Below, in pieces: positions 47,191-58,310 of a DNA stretch of 64,000 nt. The translations under genes were made by a program, and so were the position numbers. This stretch comes from Siphonodentalium dalli (lineage: Eukaryota > Mollusca > Scaphopoda > Gadilida > Siphonodentaliidae). The stretch's first letter is position 1; every line of letters begins with the position of its first letter. The stretch spans positions 66,363,319 to 66,427,318 of the forward strand of contig CP136069.1 of NCBI GenBank assembly GCA_032622095.1. Reading direction: 5' to 3'. Below the pieces are notes generated by a model. That model did no database searches. It was not told the DNA's origin and saw only the letters and a program-made list of their open reading frames with translations.

Positions 47191-48140
47191 TGGTCCGGAC
47201 ATGATCTGTTACGAGCACATTGTGCATGGAGGCGAGTCGTTAAAAGAACGGTTAGCGTTCGTCTTGAGCAAAATGGTAGAGTTACAACATATACCTGCTA
47301 TGGCAAAATCTGGCCTGGTAGTTTCTCTGTATAAGGGTGGTGATAAGCCAAAAACTAAATTCGATAGCTACAGGGCAATTACTCTTCTACCAGTGCTGTA
47401 TAAGACAATAGAAAAAATAATGTTGTTTCGCATGGAACGCAACACGCCAAATCTAATTAAAGTTCATCCCCTTCAAAACGGTTTTCAGAAAAATGTCAGT
47501 TGTCTTATGTCGTCATATGTATTGCACGAAAGCGTGAACTTCACAAAAGAACAACAGTCTAAACTATTCGCATGCTTCTTGGATGTACATAAGGCATTTG
47601 ACACAGTATGGATCAATGGCTTATTGTTGAAGCTACACCTTCGTGGATTCCAAGGCAAAATTTGGCTCCTCCTAAGAGAGTTTCTGAGTAATATTTCGTG
47701 TGTAGTCAAACATACACACATTCTGTCTAAATCAATTTCAATAAAACAAGGAGCAAGGCAAGGGGACATTTTATCCCCTTTGTTCTATATGATGTACATA
47801 GATGATCTCTTGTATGAACTTGAAGCTTCAAACTTTGGATTTCGACTTTTATCCTCCAACTGCTCGTCTCCAACACAAGCTGATGATATGACACTGTTGT
47901 CCCTCTCAAGTTACGGCTTACAACGTTTATGCGATATATGCACATCGTATAGTCAAAAGTGGCGCTTCATGTATAATCCTAACAAATGTAAGGTCACCGT
48001 TTTTAACGAAACGTCTCGCCAAAGCTGCAGCACAAGTAGACGATGGACTGTCGCTGGAAGTACCGTGTCCGAAACAGACAAAATCACTCATTTGGGCATA
48101 CAAGTAAACAAGTACAGCTTTGTCAAAAAAAATTTGAAGT
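47187..48140 (+). pseudogene. LINE reverse transcriptase domain
   Basis: RT blocks in order are APGPDMICYEHI, VVSLYKGGDKPK..DSYRAI, HPLQNGFQKNVSC, ACFLDVHKAFDTVW (first catalytic Asp), KQGARQGDILSPLFY and TQADDMTLL (catalytic DD, with Q in place of the usual aromatic), then W.FMYNPNKCKV and a THLGI block. The frame breaks at about 48136. The family resembles molluscan CR1/I-like elements, but the clade was not settled. Confidence 0.88.
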
Positions 48141-49167
48141 CATTGTAGACAAAATCAGGTCAACTTTTTTCCTCTTAAGAAATGCTGGACTTTATGCCGG
48201 AGGGATCACTCCGTCGAGTTGTGCCATCATATACAAAACGATGGTGCTGCCAAAAGGATTATATGGTTCAGAATTTCTGTGTGGCATGTCTGTGTCGGAC
48301 ACTACCTCGCTCGAGAAAATCCATCGATTTTGCTTGAAACGCATTCAAGGGCTGCCTGTAAGGGCGAGAACCGATATTGCCCTAGGTCTCATGGGCTGTG
48401 GTCCTATTTCATCTTTTATAGATGCACGAAAACTCAGTTTGTTTGGTAGCCTTTGTCGAATATCGCCTTCCAAGGTATGCAAGGAAATTTTTGTATCAAG
48501 ACTTCACATGCACCTTTCTCGGCAATATACTAATCCTCAGTCATACTTTGCTGACATTGAACGCATTCTTATTTCTCATAACTTGAACCAATATCTTCAG
48601 CAATTCGCAATAGTCGGCACGTGTCCAATCCGCCCGGAGTGGAACCGACTGATCAAAACGGAAGTCAACAGTTAGCGCGATATCGCCGACTGGACGCAAA
48701 ATGTTCAAAACGACCCAACACTAGCATGCTTCTATCAAATCCAAAGTCACTTACAGATGTCCATACTTTGGCGTTGCTGTCGGCAATATCCAGAGCGGAA
48801 GAGAGAATTTTTCACCGTTGCCCAACTTATTGCGACCACTGCTACCAAACACCAAGGTACTTGTGCGTTATGTCACTTGGAATATGACGACGTGGTAATA
48901 CACGTTATGATTTATTGCACTCACCATATATTGTGCTCTCGTCGTAATGACATGTGGTACCAATTGATTGACACATTTGGATTGCTGTTCTATCTTTGGG
49001 TGGACGAGCTTGACGATGATGAACTTGTTATGATTCACCTTACAAAACTTCCCTCTGGAATATTTTCTTTCATTGATGACCCTATGTTGTTCGTATCATT
49101 TATAGTTCACCATACCCACATATTATGGTTATCACACAGGATGCTGTCAAGTCTTCATTCTGAGTAA
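48136..49167 (+). pseudogene. LINE C-terminal region with zinc knuckle
   Basis: Thumb and C-terminal part: RSTFFLLRNAGLYAGG, VLPKGLYGSEF and KIHRFCLKRIQGLP. Then comes an in-frame TAG at 48673-48675, after which the same frame goes on through CALCHLEYDDVVIHVMIYC, a Cys-x2-Cys..His..Cys knuckle common at LINE C termini, to the stop at 49165-49167. Confidence 0.8.
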
Positions 49168-49300
49168 TCACCAAACGTTTTAACGAAAATCCACAATGGC
49201 ATATCAGGAGCCAGTCTGATTGGAGTTTGGGTATGTTTTTAAGCAGACTGCACTCACCCATGCGGATATGATGTTACCGGTGGGAATGTAACAATATACG

Positions 49301-50060
49301 AAGTACATTCGCTCATGTGTGCACCTTTATACTCCTTGTAATTAAGCTTTGTCATACATCAATTGTATATGAGCAGTTATCGACACAATACTAACGTTTA
49401 AATAACATTCCAAGTATAACTGTTTGCCGCCAGTAAATTAGAAAATGCGAGTCTAAGCATTTATCCTGTGTACCTTTCGGATTTTATCCGCATAATGTAA
49501 ATATGCTTAGACTGAAAGTTATGTTTGCGTGGCTGTGTTTGTCTGCATGCCTGCATATTATGTCCGAGTGTCGGTATGTCCGATTGTATGTCTGAATGTA
49601 TATCTGCCTGTGGGTAAGGTTACTCTCTAGTTTGACCCATCTTGTATACCATGTCTTGGTGGCACTTGTGTCATTCTGTGTACATACTATCATTTGTTAA
49701 ATGTCATGTTGACCAAAATGTTTGGCTACCTTTGATACTGTATTATGTATATGGGTCAATATATCAAAACTGTACAATTTGATGTTACGCGTATTGGCCC
49801 CATACTAACAAAATTGCATTGCATAAGAGGACCCTAATTAATATTTTTTTCAGACAACAGGGTAGCTAGAGTGATATTTAGGTTTAAAAATGTACAAAAT
49901 TCTTAGTTTTTGGATTTTTGTAGACCCAACATTAAACTAGGTCCTCGATTTTATCTATGTTACTTTTCTACATTTGTTACTAAAACATCATTTTTTTTCA
50001 TCAAAAGTTCAGCTAAATGTCTTATTTTATTATTACATCAAGTCCCTAACATGTAAACAT
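49301..50060. other. no gene seen; partly LINE 3' flank
   Basis: AT-rich DNA with a TGTATGTCTG-rich stretch near 49510-49610 that is low complexity. No exon or RNA gene. Confidence 0.4.
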
Positions 50061-50204
50061 GATTAGTCCAGGAGATATTGGTCAACCTCTGCACCCCCCC
50101 CCCAGGACTCAACTTCACCCCACTAATTTTCTTTCTTAATGTCTCCTCTAATTTTTTTCACTTGTTAACAAGAAAAAAAAGTGGCCGCAGAGACTCCAGA
50201 CAAG

Positions 50205-51270
50205 ATGGCGTCCATCATGGCGTCCATTTTGTTTATATGCACCAGATCTCTTTGATCGCCGTTATACTAAAGATGATATCACATGCGGTCTTGCTTTCCG
50301 CTCGATTCGTTATGGTAATATACAACCCTTACAAATTAGCCAAAAATCCGCCACCAGAATCCAATATGGCGGCCAAGATGGCCGCCGAAATGTGAAAATA
50401 TGCTATTTTTCTGACATTTCACCACCCTTTCGTTTGTCTCTGTGGGAAAATATTGGCATTTTGGCATGATGTTATACATTTATCGTATAGAAGAGTCATT
50501 GGTGAACACATGGGGACCATAATATACATTCATTGTGGGATATTTTTGTCCGATATCACGTTTTCCCAAATGCCGGTATAATAGGTTAAAGCAGAATCGA
50601 CGTTAATAAAGCGATGTAATGTTTCGAATCAATGAATGTTACTGCTATCATAACAACACCCATACATATATATATGCAGGAGATACTCGGGCTAGGATTC
50701 CTCTTATACCTGAGTTGAGGAATATTCACCCAAATCCAAGATGGCGGCCAAAATGGCCACCAGAAATAGAAAAATGCCGAAAATCACTGATTTTAACATC
50801 ATTGAGCATTATTGTCATGACAACTCCACACCTGCTTACTATTATAAGTTGGGAACATTTAGGCGAAGAACTTTCCTTGTACCATATCCAAATAAAAGTC
50901 CCCCAAATTCAAAATGGCGCCCACAATGGCGGACAGATTTTGAAAAATCACCGAAATTCCCTCATATTCACATTATTGGGCATTATTGTCGAGACAACTC
51001 CACCCATGCTTACAATTGAATTGGAATACTGAGGTGAAGTAATTACCTTCCATCTCATGCAAGAAATGGTCTTCCAAATCGATGATGGCGGCCAAAATGG
51101 CGACCGAAATTTGAAAACACGTCTACATTTCTTTACTTTCTTACGATGGGCGTTATTGTTTCGCGATTTCTACCCACCATTACATGTTGATATGGAATAT
51201 TGATATTAAGTATTCATTAGGGTTTGGCAATTGATACTCACAGTCAAGATGGCGGCCAAACTGGCTGCCA
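50205..51270 (+). repeat. left-arm array of GATGGCGGC blocks, roughly 170-bp spacing
   Basis: Blocks at about 50211 (CAAGATGGCGTCC), 50364, 50738 (AAGATGGCGGCC, exact), 50920, 51081 and 51246 (AAGATGGCGGCC, exact). Each is followed by AAAATGGCC.CC and then GAAAT..GAAAA, and several by a CATTATTG block. Spacings 376, 182, 161 and 165 suggest a degenerate unit of about 170 bases. AAGATGGCGGC is the consensus of the zinc-finger protein YY1. The right arm holds the mirror set, e.g. GCCGCCATCTT at 54465-54475. Confidence 0.8.
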
Positions 51271-52949
51271 GAAATTGAAAAGAAGTCGATATTATCACAT
51301 ACTAATTTCAACTTTTTGTCATAATATCGATCTGTATAGACGAAACGGTACATAATATAAGCCATCTATTAGTTCCAATATAAGTCGTAGCCTTTTGGAA
51401 GGATGAAAACCCACAATCGCGATGTGACATTTCAAAATCCATTCTTGACTATAACGGGCCCATACTGGTCGTAACCGTATATAGGTGCGCCGAATAGTCA
51501 ATTTATGACTTCCAAGAATCAAAACAACAGTACCTGAGCTTATTCTGATTTGCCACATTCAGCATTATCTGGACCAGTTTCCATCTCTTCGTCAGATTAA
51601 TCTATCTCGCTCACAACAACACAGTTTTCTACACTTCTTTGTAGAAGGGTCCCACTAATCGGAATGTTTCAAACAATATATATGCCGGTGTCCAGCTCAC
51701 GTGTTTGTTTCGAAAGCTTTGAATTCTTATCCTTATTCTTGGCGAGTTTCATTCGTGGTATAGCTTATGGTATAATTCAGATGCTACCTATGGGGTATGG
51801 GCGTCATATTGTGCGATAAACTAGACAGGTATTCGGTCGATGCGTATACTAGCTTTCAGAAGGATCTATCTGCGTATTTTCAGCTTTGGTGAGCTAATGG
51901 GGATAACAACATGTACACCTGGTAATCTTTTCAAACAGCCACTTCTCAATATATGGTTCATCAATTCACATACTCATCTAGTGCACTGACGTACCCGGAC
52001 AACTATGGCTTCGAATGTTGAAAGCCTGAGATTTGACGGATGCCTTTCTGCTAAGGCACATGAGACCATAGTACATACTATGCCCACACTTCTTGAACAT
52101 GATCATAAGAACAATCTTGTTGGCGTCCAGCAATCGTCTCACCGAACAGATCCAAGCAGATGATAACAATACACACGGTGCTAGTTTGCGGGAATGTGTC
52201 ATGATAGTGAATATGAAATTGGACCATGACTGCACCGCCACTTATTTTGATATGTTTTAGATTCAGACATGATCTCATGTGTGGCTTTGCTTTCCTTGTA
52301 TGCTAAGATTGTATGTCCCCATCCGTTTGGAAGCCGTTCTTAATCAACTGGACCAGGCGTGTACCATTGGCTACTACTGTATAAGCCCAACCCAGACTGG
52401 GGTGTAGTCTTAAAGGCGATGCCTTTGATAGTTGGCTGATATGTCATACTCACGCTGGGTGGTGGTCGGTATGTTTCAAGAAAGTACAAATGCCATCAAC
52501 ACAAGGATTAAATGTTCAACGCGAAGAACATCCAGAGGAATGTTACGTTGATGAGCTCTGGCATTCAGTTCAACATACGTTGGGCACACCAAGTGATTTC
52601 TTAGTAACATCACCATTGCGACCATTGTCCTACATGAGACATTAACTACTATATTCTAAAGTTATATATATATATAAAGTTATATGATCATAAAGATCGC
52701 GTTCCCCAACGTCCACAGCCATTGCCATCGAGACTATAAATTGTGCTTTAAATACATAATGAAATAAATGCACCACAGTTCCTGACATTTTCTTGAATAA
52801 TACAGCCCGCATACTGACACTTACCCTGCGAGAGGATAACAAAAACGCATACCTTCATGCCATAAAGACATTATCCTTTAGTCCATCCGACTGTTTTGGG
52901 GGAGGCTAGCAAATAGTATTATCCAGACAAAATTGTTCGTCTGGTCAAG

Positions 52950-53261
52950 TTGAATCAGAACGGCTTCGAAACGGATGTGGAAATACAATCTTACCACACC
53001 AAAAAAAAAGGCACCCATTACATTCTATATCGTAACCATGCACCAGGTATAGGGGTGGTGTATACCGTTGCCCATTTCAGTCCCACTATCATGGCGCATG
53101 TCCACAAACTAGCACCGCGAGTATTGTTCTTGTCTGCTGGGAAACAACTGCTGGACGTCACACAGTTTGCTTCGGATCATGGTCAAGAAGTGTGGGTAGT
53201 CGGTACATTATGGTCTTCTCCTTACCAGATAGACATCTGTCCAAGGGAATTTGACAGCTAG
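52950..53261 (+). other. possible relic coding sequence, right inner arm
   Basis: 103-codon frame with GFETDVEIQSYHTKKKG and VVYTVAHFSPTIMAHVHKLA. A related but broken sequence occurs inverted in the left arm (51978-52280, minus: the KLAP and HSMYYGL region). The two share KLAP and scattered residues with many frame changes. A second such pair lies outside it at 53545-53740 (LLPGSGEYFVGVSDLDLSD, TIRRTYGYG) versus 51319-51558 minus (TIRRTYIRL, VGFHPSKRLRL). Function not recognised, and probably not expressed. Confidence 0.3.
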
Positions 53262-55203
53262 CAACCCTAGAAACACTGTCAAAGATGTCCACTGAGTTTG
53301 AGTTCGCTGAGTTTGTGAGTTGACGAACCACCTATTGAGAAGTGACTAGCTGCTACCTGGTTCGCCAGTTGTACATGGCGTTATCCCCATGGGGTATGAG
53401 ACACATACATAGAGATGACCTTCTGTAAGCTTGTATACTCATCGACCATATACCTTCCTAGTTCAAGATGACGCACAAATCCAATATTTAGCAAATATTT
53501 AAAATCGTAAGCTAGACACCGGAAAATGAGCTGTTTGAAACGTTATGATTAGAGGGACCCTTCTCCCAGGAAGTGGTGAATACTTTGTCGGTGTGAGCGA
53601 CCTAGATTTATCAGACAAAGAAATGGAAGCTGGTCCAGATAATTATGGACGTGACGTGGCAAATCAGAATCTGTTATCAGGTACTTGTTCTGATATGACT
53701 ATTCGGCGCACCTACGGTTACGGCCATTATCGGCGCTGAGTGGAGAATGGATTTCGAAATGCCACATCGCGATATTAATTGTGGGTTTTCATCTTTTCAG
53801 AAGGATACGAGCTATGTCATGCGTTTTGATACGTTTAAGTTGAACTAATAGATGGTTTATGTACCGTTTCGTCCATACATACCGATATTATGACAAAAAG
53901 TTGAAATTAGCATGTGTTAATATCGACTTCTTTTCAATTTCTGGCCGCCAGTTTGGCCACCATTTTGACTGTGAGTATCAATTGCCAAACACTAATGAAT
54001 ACTTCATATCAATATTCCACATCAACATGCAATGGTGGGTAGAAATCGCGAAACAATAATGCCCATCGAAAGAAAGTAAAGGAATGCAGGCGTGTTTTCA
54101 AATTTCGGTCGCCAGTTTGGCAGCCATCTTCGATTTGGAAAACCATTTCTTGCATGAGATGTAAGGTAATTACTTCACCTCAGTATTTACAATTCAACTG
54201 TAAGCATGGGTGGAGTTGTCTCTACAATAATGCCCAATGATGTGAATATGAGGGAATTTCGGTGATTTTTCAAAATCTGTCCGCCATTGTGGGTGCCATT
54301 TTGAATTTGGGGGACTTTTATTTGGATGTGGTACAAGGAAAGTTCTTCGCCTAAGTGTTCCCAACTCACAATAGTAAGTAGGTGTGGATTTATCATGGCA
54401 ATAATGCTCACTGATGTTAAAATCAGCGATTTTCGGCGATTTTTTATTTCTGGTGGCCATTTTGGCCGCCATCTTGGATTAGGGTGAATATTTCTCAACT
54501 CAGGCATAAGAGGAATCCTAGTTCGACTATCTGCTATACATATATATGCATGGGTGTTGGTATGATAGCAATAACATTCATTGATTCGAAACATTACATC
54601 GCTTTATTAACGTCGATTCTGCTTTAACCTATTATACCGGCATTTGGGAAAACGTGATATCGGACAAAAATATCCCACAATGAATGTATATTATGGTCCC
54701 CATGTGTTCACCAATGACTCTTCTATACGATAAATGTATAACATCATGCCAAAATGGCAATATTTTCCCACAGAGACAAACGAAAGGGTGGTGAAATGTC
54801 AGAAAAATAGCATATTTTCACATTTCAGCGGCCATCTTGGCCGCCATATTGGATTCTGGTGGCGGATTTTTGGCTAATTTGTAAGGGTTTTATATTAGCA
54901 CAACGAATCGAGCGAAAAACAAGACCGCATGTGATATCATCTTTACTATAACGGCGAGCAAAGAGACCTGGTGCATATAAAAAAAATGGCCGCCATGATG
55001 GACGCCATCTTGTCTGGAGTCTCTGCGGCCATTTTTTTTTCTTGTTAACAAGTGAAAAAAATTAGAGGAGCCATTAAGAAAGAAAATTAGTGGGGTGAAG
55101 TTGAGTCCTGGGGGGGGGGGGTGCAAAGGTTGACCAATATCTCCTGGACTAGATGACTATACCAGAAAGAACTACTTAATTTCATAAAAACTTGAAAAAA
55201 ATT

Positions 55204-55620
55204 ACTGTTTTTCCTGTTACCGGTTTTTGTGTCATTCCTGTTACCGACACACCAAAGGGCATTATTTTTAGCTGTGAACTAGTCTACATGGAGAAACTGC
55301 CACTAGGGGGCAGGCCACCAGAAGGTCATTACAGCAGAAGTCAAAATGGTGGTTCTTTTGAAAACAAAAACGATTGCTGGAGGACAATAATCACTAAAAA
55401 AGATGAGTAGATCAATTGCATGCACTCCTGTTACTGTAGTATGATTCCTCCAACCATATAGACAAGGTTTAGAATATATTTTTTATATACTTGATTGAGT
55501 CTTTTTTACAAAACACAGGTATAAAAAATGAAATTACTAATATATTTTTTTTTAATGCCACCTATCTGTCACTCCTGTTACCGTCACTCCTGTTACCAGA
55601 AAAAAGTAACAGGAGTGACA
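55204..55620. repeat. cluster of TCCTGTTACCG motifs with a hairpin
   Basis: CCTGTTACC occurs at about 55213, 55235, 55427 (TTACT variant), 55574 and 55588, and once inverted at about 55607. The last three form TGTCACTCCTGTTACC..GGTAACAGGAGTGACA-type pairing across 55567-55620. The motif is longer (TCACTCCTGTTACC) in the second half. No known element ends here. Confidence 0.75.
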
Positions 55621-56481
55621 CATTAAACCAACATTGCCAACAATATGTTAATTAACTATTTCTTCTTGAGTGATAATTGGGCACTTAAAGGGGCACTAGG
55701 AATTTGTAACTCAATTTTTCAAATTATGATCAGAATACATATTTAGACAGTGACCCATTTACATACAGTTTAAATTTCACAGTTTATCAAGTTAATCAAG
55801 CTCAAATTTATTGCATCGTTTATTATCGGGTCCCATAATAACATTGAAAATTGCGATATTTGCTGCCACACTTTTAACTCGTTCAGGACGAGATTTTTTT
55901 TCCAAAAAAAATGTCCTCCATCAGTCCATGACGAGATTTTCCCCGAAAAGTAGCTATAAATACATGGCCTTAAGGTTCCCCGGCGTCATAATAAAATTAA
56001 CTGTAGTCTTTCTATACATCAGAATGGTTAAAATGACTACTGTTCGTGGTCGTTTTCAAAATAAAACATTTGGTTTGTGTTAGCGGTTAAAACTTTGAAG
56101 AATTCAGCTGATTATTTGTTGATATGACTCATCGAAAATCAACAAACCGGGGGACTGATATATCCGTCCCCCATCCTGAGGGCGATTTTGCAGGGGTCGG
56201 ATATATGACCCACAAGAATAATTGACCATCAACTGTCTGGATACACGACACTGTATGAACAATTTTGAACCAGGACCCGTTGCGATTTGATTTGACAATA
56301 TTCATTCAAGCGGAACATGATAGTGAGTGCAGAAAATTAAACAGATCCTACAAATTAGGACCACATACTAGTACAGTGGAATTTCTTTCGAAATTTATAA
56401 AAGTGCATTGATACATATATATTTACAATGGAACTTCCGGTTTAACATCGTTCATCCACGCTAATTTGCTATTCCCAATGT

Positions 56482-56511
56482 AATTCATACTGTATTCTTA
56501 CAGTATGAATT
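56482..56511. other. perfect 13-bp hairpin
   Basis: AATTCATACTGTA at 56482-56494 and its complement TACAGTATGAATT at 56499-56511, separated by TTCT. AT-rich; could be a MITE core or a chance palindrome. A GAGTC..GACTC hairpin follows at 56522-56540. Confidence 0.85.
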
Positions 56512-56652
56512 GCATAATCTTCTGAGTCATCAGACTCATTACTTATCTTCGCAAAAATACAATGAAATAACATAAATGTAAGAATACATGGCGTATGGCG
56601 CATAAATAAAAATATTATATCTCACGTGACTTTCTCCGACGTTGATTGGCGG

Positions 56653-57774
56653 CAGGGATGTGGCTAGAGGGGGGGGGGGGTGTGGGGGGGGGGTGTCTCA
56701 CCCCCCAGCAGAGAGCTATATTTTCAATAGTTGGAAATTTCATACCTGCCACAACGAAATTTCACACCAACAATTGGTTGAAAATGTTCTTGTAGTTTGA
56801 TTATAAAACAATTTATTGGGGGGAATTTATTATTTTCGACCAATATTTGCATTTGTTCCTATTTTTGGTCAAAATTTTTGACAGAAATGGACATCAGTTG
56901 GAAATTTTCCAACCTTAGGGGGGTGACAGGTTGGAAATTTCCAACACTTGGAAAGCTTGTGTCCTGGTCCCTCCCCTGTGGCCAGTCAAAAACTTCTAGT
57001 TAATTTAAGAAAACAATATTGTCATACAATTGGTCAACATTGTCATTGGAATTGTCATCAGTTGGAAATTTTCCAACCTAAGTGGGGGTGTAGGGTTTGA
57101 AATTTCCAACAGTAGGAAGGCTTGAGGCTAGTCTAGATGTTAGGATTTTGCGATTTTCTTGTTCAGATTTCAAAATTTTCGCACACCGGGCCGAACCATG
57201 GTCGGCCCGGTGTGTCACTGCCCCTCCACATGGCCAATACAAAACTGCTAATTAGTTTAGCAAAACAATATTTTACTACATTTGGTCAAACTTGTAGACA
57301 TAAATGGTCATCAGTTGAAGAATTTTCCAACCTGAGGGGGAGCATGAGGTTTGAAATTTCCAACACTAGGAAAGCTTCAGTTGAGGCCAGTCTAGATGCT
57401 AGGATTTGCGATTTTCTTGTATATAGTTTTCAAAATTTTCTCACACCGGGCCAAACAACCATGGTCGGCCCGGTGTTTCCTGGTCTGTTGTCGGTAGCTG
57501 TGTGCATTTGTCTGGAATTAGATCACTAGTTGTTTTTTTTGGGGGCAATTTTCAGGTGAAAATATCTTAATGTTCTCATACTGGGAAAATAGAAGCATGG
57601 CTTATGAATATATAGGAAATTAGGCCTGAGCATGAGGTACAAGGGGGGGGGGGGGTGCAAATGGAATTATGGAAAAAGTTGTGTTGGTGTGATTCAGACT
57701 CAAGGGGGGGGGGGGTGCAGTTGGAAATTCCCAAGGTGGACACCCCCAGCGGAGACCCTCTAGCCACATCCCTG
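56653..57774. mobile_element. complete non-autonomous hAT-type transposon, 1122 bp
   Basis: Inverted ends are CAGGGATGTGGCTAGAGGG (56653-56671) and its exact complement CCCTCTAGCCACATCCCTG (57756-57774). The 8-bp target duplication ATTGGCGG lies at 56645-56652 and 57775-57782 and is intact. Both are textbook hAT features. The inside has no transposase; it has two or three repeats of a TTGGAAATTTTCCAA unit and long G runs. A second, truncated copy is at 32960-33635. Intact ends and an intact duplication indicate a recent insertion. Confidence 0.95.
57180..57220. other. strong GC-rich hairpin inside the hAT element
   Basis: CACACCGGGCCGA pairs with TCGGCCCGGTGTG across ACCATGG (13-bp stem, 57182-57214). 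A second, slightly mismatched version lies at 57441-57472. GC content is far above the surroundings. Confidence 0.85.
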
Positions 57775-57941
57775 ATTGGCGGAGCAGTGATACTCTATTC
57801 TGCATAGTAAGGCTACGCGGAAAATACATGTTTCAGCATCATTCACTACGCTTTTTCAGCGTGGTATACTATGCTATATAGTATGACAGGTTGACCAAAT
57901 ATCTGTGCTATTATCTATTAGATTTGGGAACCGGTCTAGAG

Positions 57942-57981
57942 TGTGGCGGGAAAATTAATTATGTGGCGGGAAAATTAATTA
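57942..57981. promoter_or_regulatory. 20-bp perfect duplication containing E2F-like GGCGGGAAAA
   Basis: TGTGGCGGGAAAATTAATTA is present twice in tandem (57942-57961, 57962-57981). GGCGGGAAA is the E2F/DP core. No gene start is visible within 800 bases except the LINE at 58834, so a promoter role is only possible. Confidence 0.4.
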
Positions 57982-57982
57982 T

Positions 57983-58204
57983 GATTAGGCATGCTCGCTG
58001 TGTCGGTGACCGATTACCCACGCAGGCATATATAGCTGCTATTCGCAATAGCAATCAAGCTGCTTAATAGGTTTTGCGACGAGAAGGAAATTGAATGCAA
58101 CCTGGACACAATACAATGACGTCAGTTCAGCAATAAAATGTTTGATGGTATATAGATATTAGAACGTCAGTTTGTCTATAAATGTTCGATATACTATAAT
58201 GATT
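57983..58204. other. no gene seen
   Basis: Between the E2F-like repeat and the hairpin. Unique AT-rich DNA. Confidence 0.4.
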
Positions 58205-58310
58205 AGAGCATATCTTGTCGTTGACTACGCGAATGTAGTTGCCAGTGGGAATGGTGTACACCCTTCCCACTGTCCACTACATTCGTGTAGTCAGCTCCAA
58301 GCCATGCTCT
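58205..58310 (+). ncRNA. 106-nt pre-miRNA-like hairpin, unproven
   Basis: The inner arms 58222-58250 (TGACTACGCGAATGTAGT and onward) and 58265-58293 pair at 26 of 29 positions plus one G-U. A 14-base loop lies between them. A 7-bp outer stem, AGAGCAT/ATGCTCT, closes it at 58205-58211 and 58304-58310. The symmetry and length suit a microRNA precursor but equally a short palindromic MITE. The low number of mismatches favours a young palindrome. Nothing here proves transcription. Confidence 0.35.

Larger units (their letters stand above)
45613..49300 (+). mobile_element. non-LTR retrotransposon (LINE), decayed
   Basis: A single element in plus orientation holding an AP-type endonuclease, a linker, a reverse transcriptase and a C-terminal zinc-knuckle region, in that order. 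At least four frameshifts and one in-frame stop break the frame, so it is dead. The 5' boundary may coincide with the 28-base sequence at 45613-45640 that is repeated at 42330. The 3' limit is not defined; no poly(A) or simple tail was recognised and the 3' UTR may extend to about 49480. It is a different family from the LINEs at 15774 and 58834. Confidence 0.88.
50064..55151. repeat. 5.1-kb imperfect palindrome; transposon-like long inverted repeat
   Basis: The outer ends are exact inverses: TAGTCCAGGAGATATTGGTC at 50064 and its complement ending at 55151. The first kilobase of each arm is about 93-95% identical, including a C-run/G-run, AGGACTCAACTTCACCCCAC, and all the ATGGCGGCC blocks. 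Pairing weakens inward but can still be followed to about 52360 on the left and 52940 on the right (CTGGTC.AGTTGA..CAGAACGGCTTC), leaving a spacer of about 580 bases. GAT flanks both sides (50061-50063 and 55152-55154), which could be a 3-bp target duplication, or TA if the ends are taken two bases in. No transposase or other gene was recognised in the spacer. Confidence 0.93.
55152..56640. other. no gene seen; several short structured repeats
   Basis: Contains a cluster of TCCTGTTACCG motifs (55204-55620, listed separately) and a 13-bp perfect hairpin (56482-56511). Open frames near 55811-56083 and 56104-56298 show no recognisable domain. Confidence 0.45.

Noticed and set aside
50078-51032. 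Overlapping open frames of about 100-137 residues in the palindrome arm
   Set aside because: They are translations of the GATGGCGGC repeat units, appear in several frames and repeat with the DNA period.
50064-55151. Palindrome as an assembly artefact (read joined to its reverse complement)
   Set aside because: The arms differ at many positions, increasingly so inward, and the spacer is unique. An artefact would be identical.
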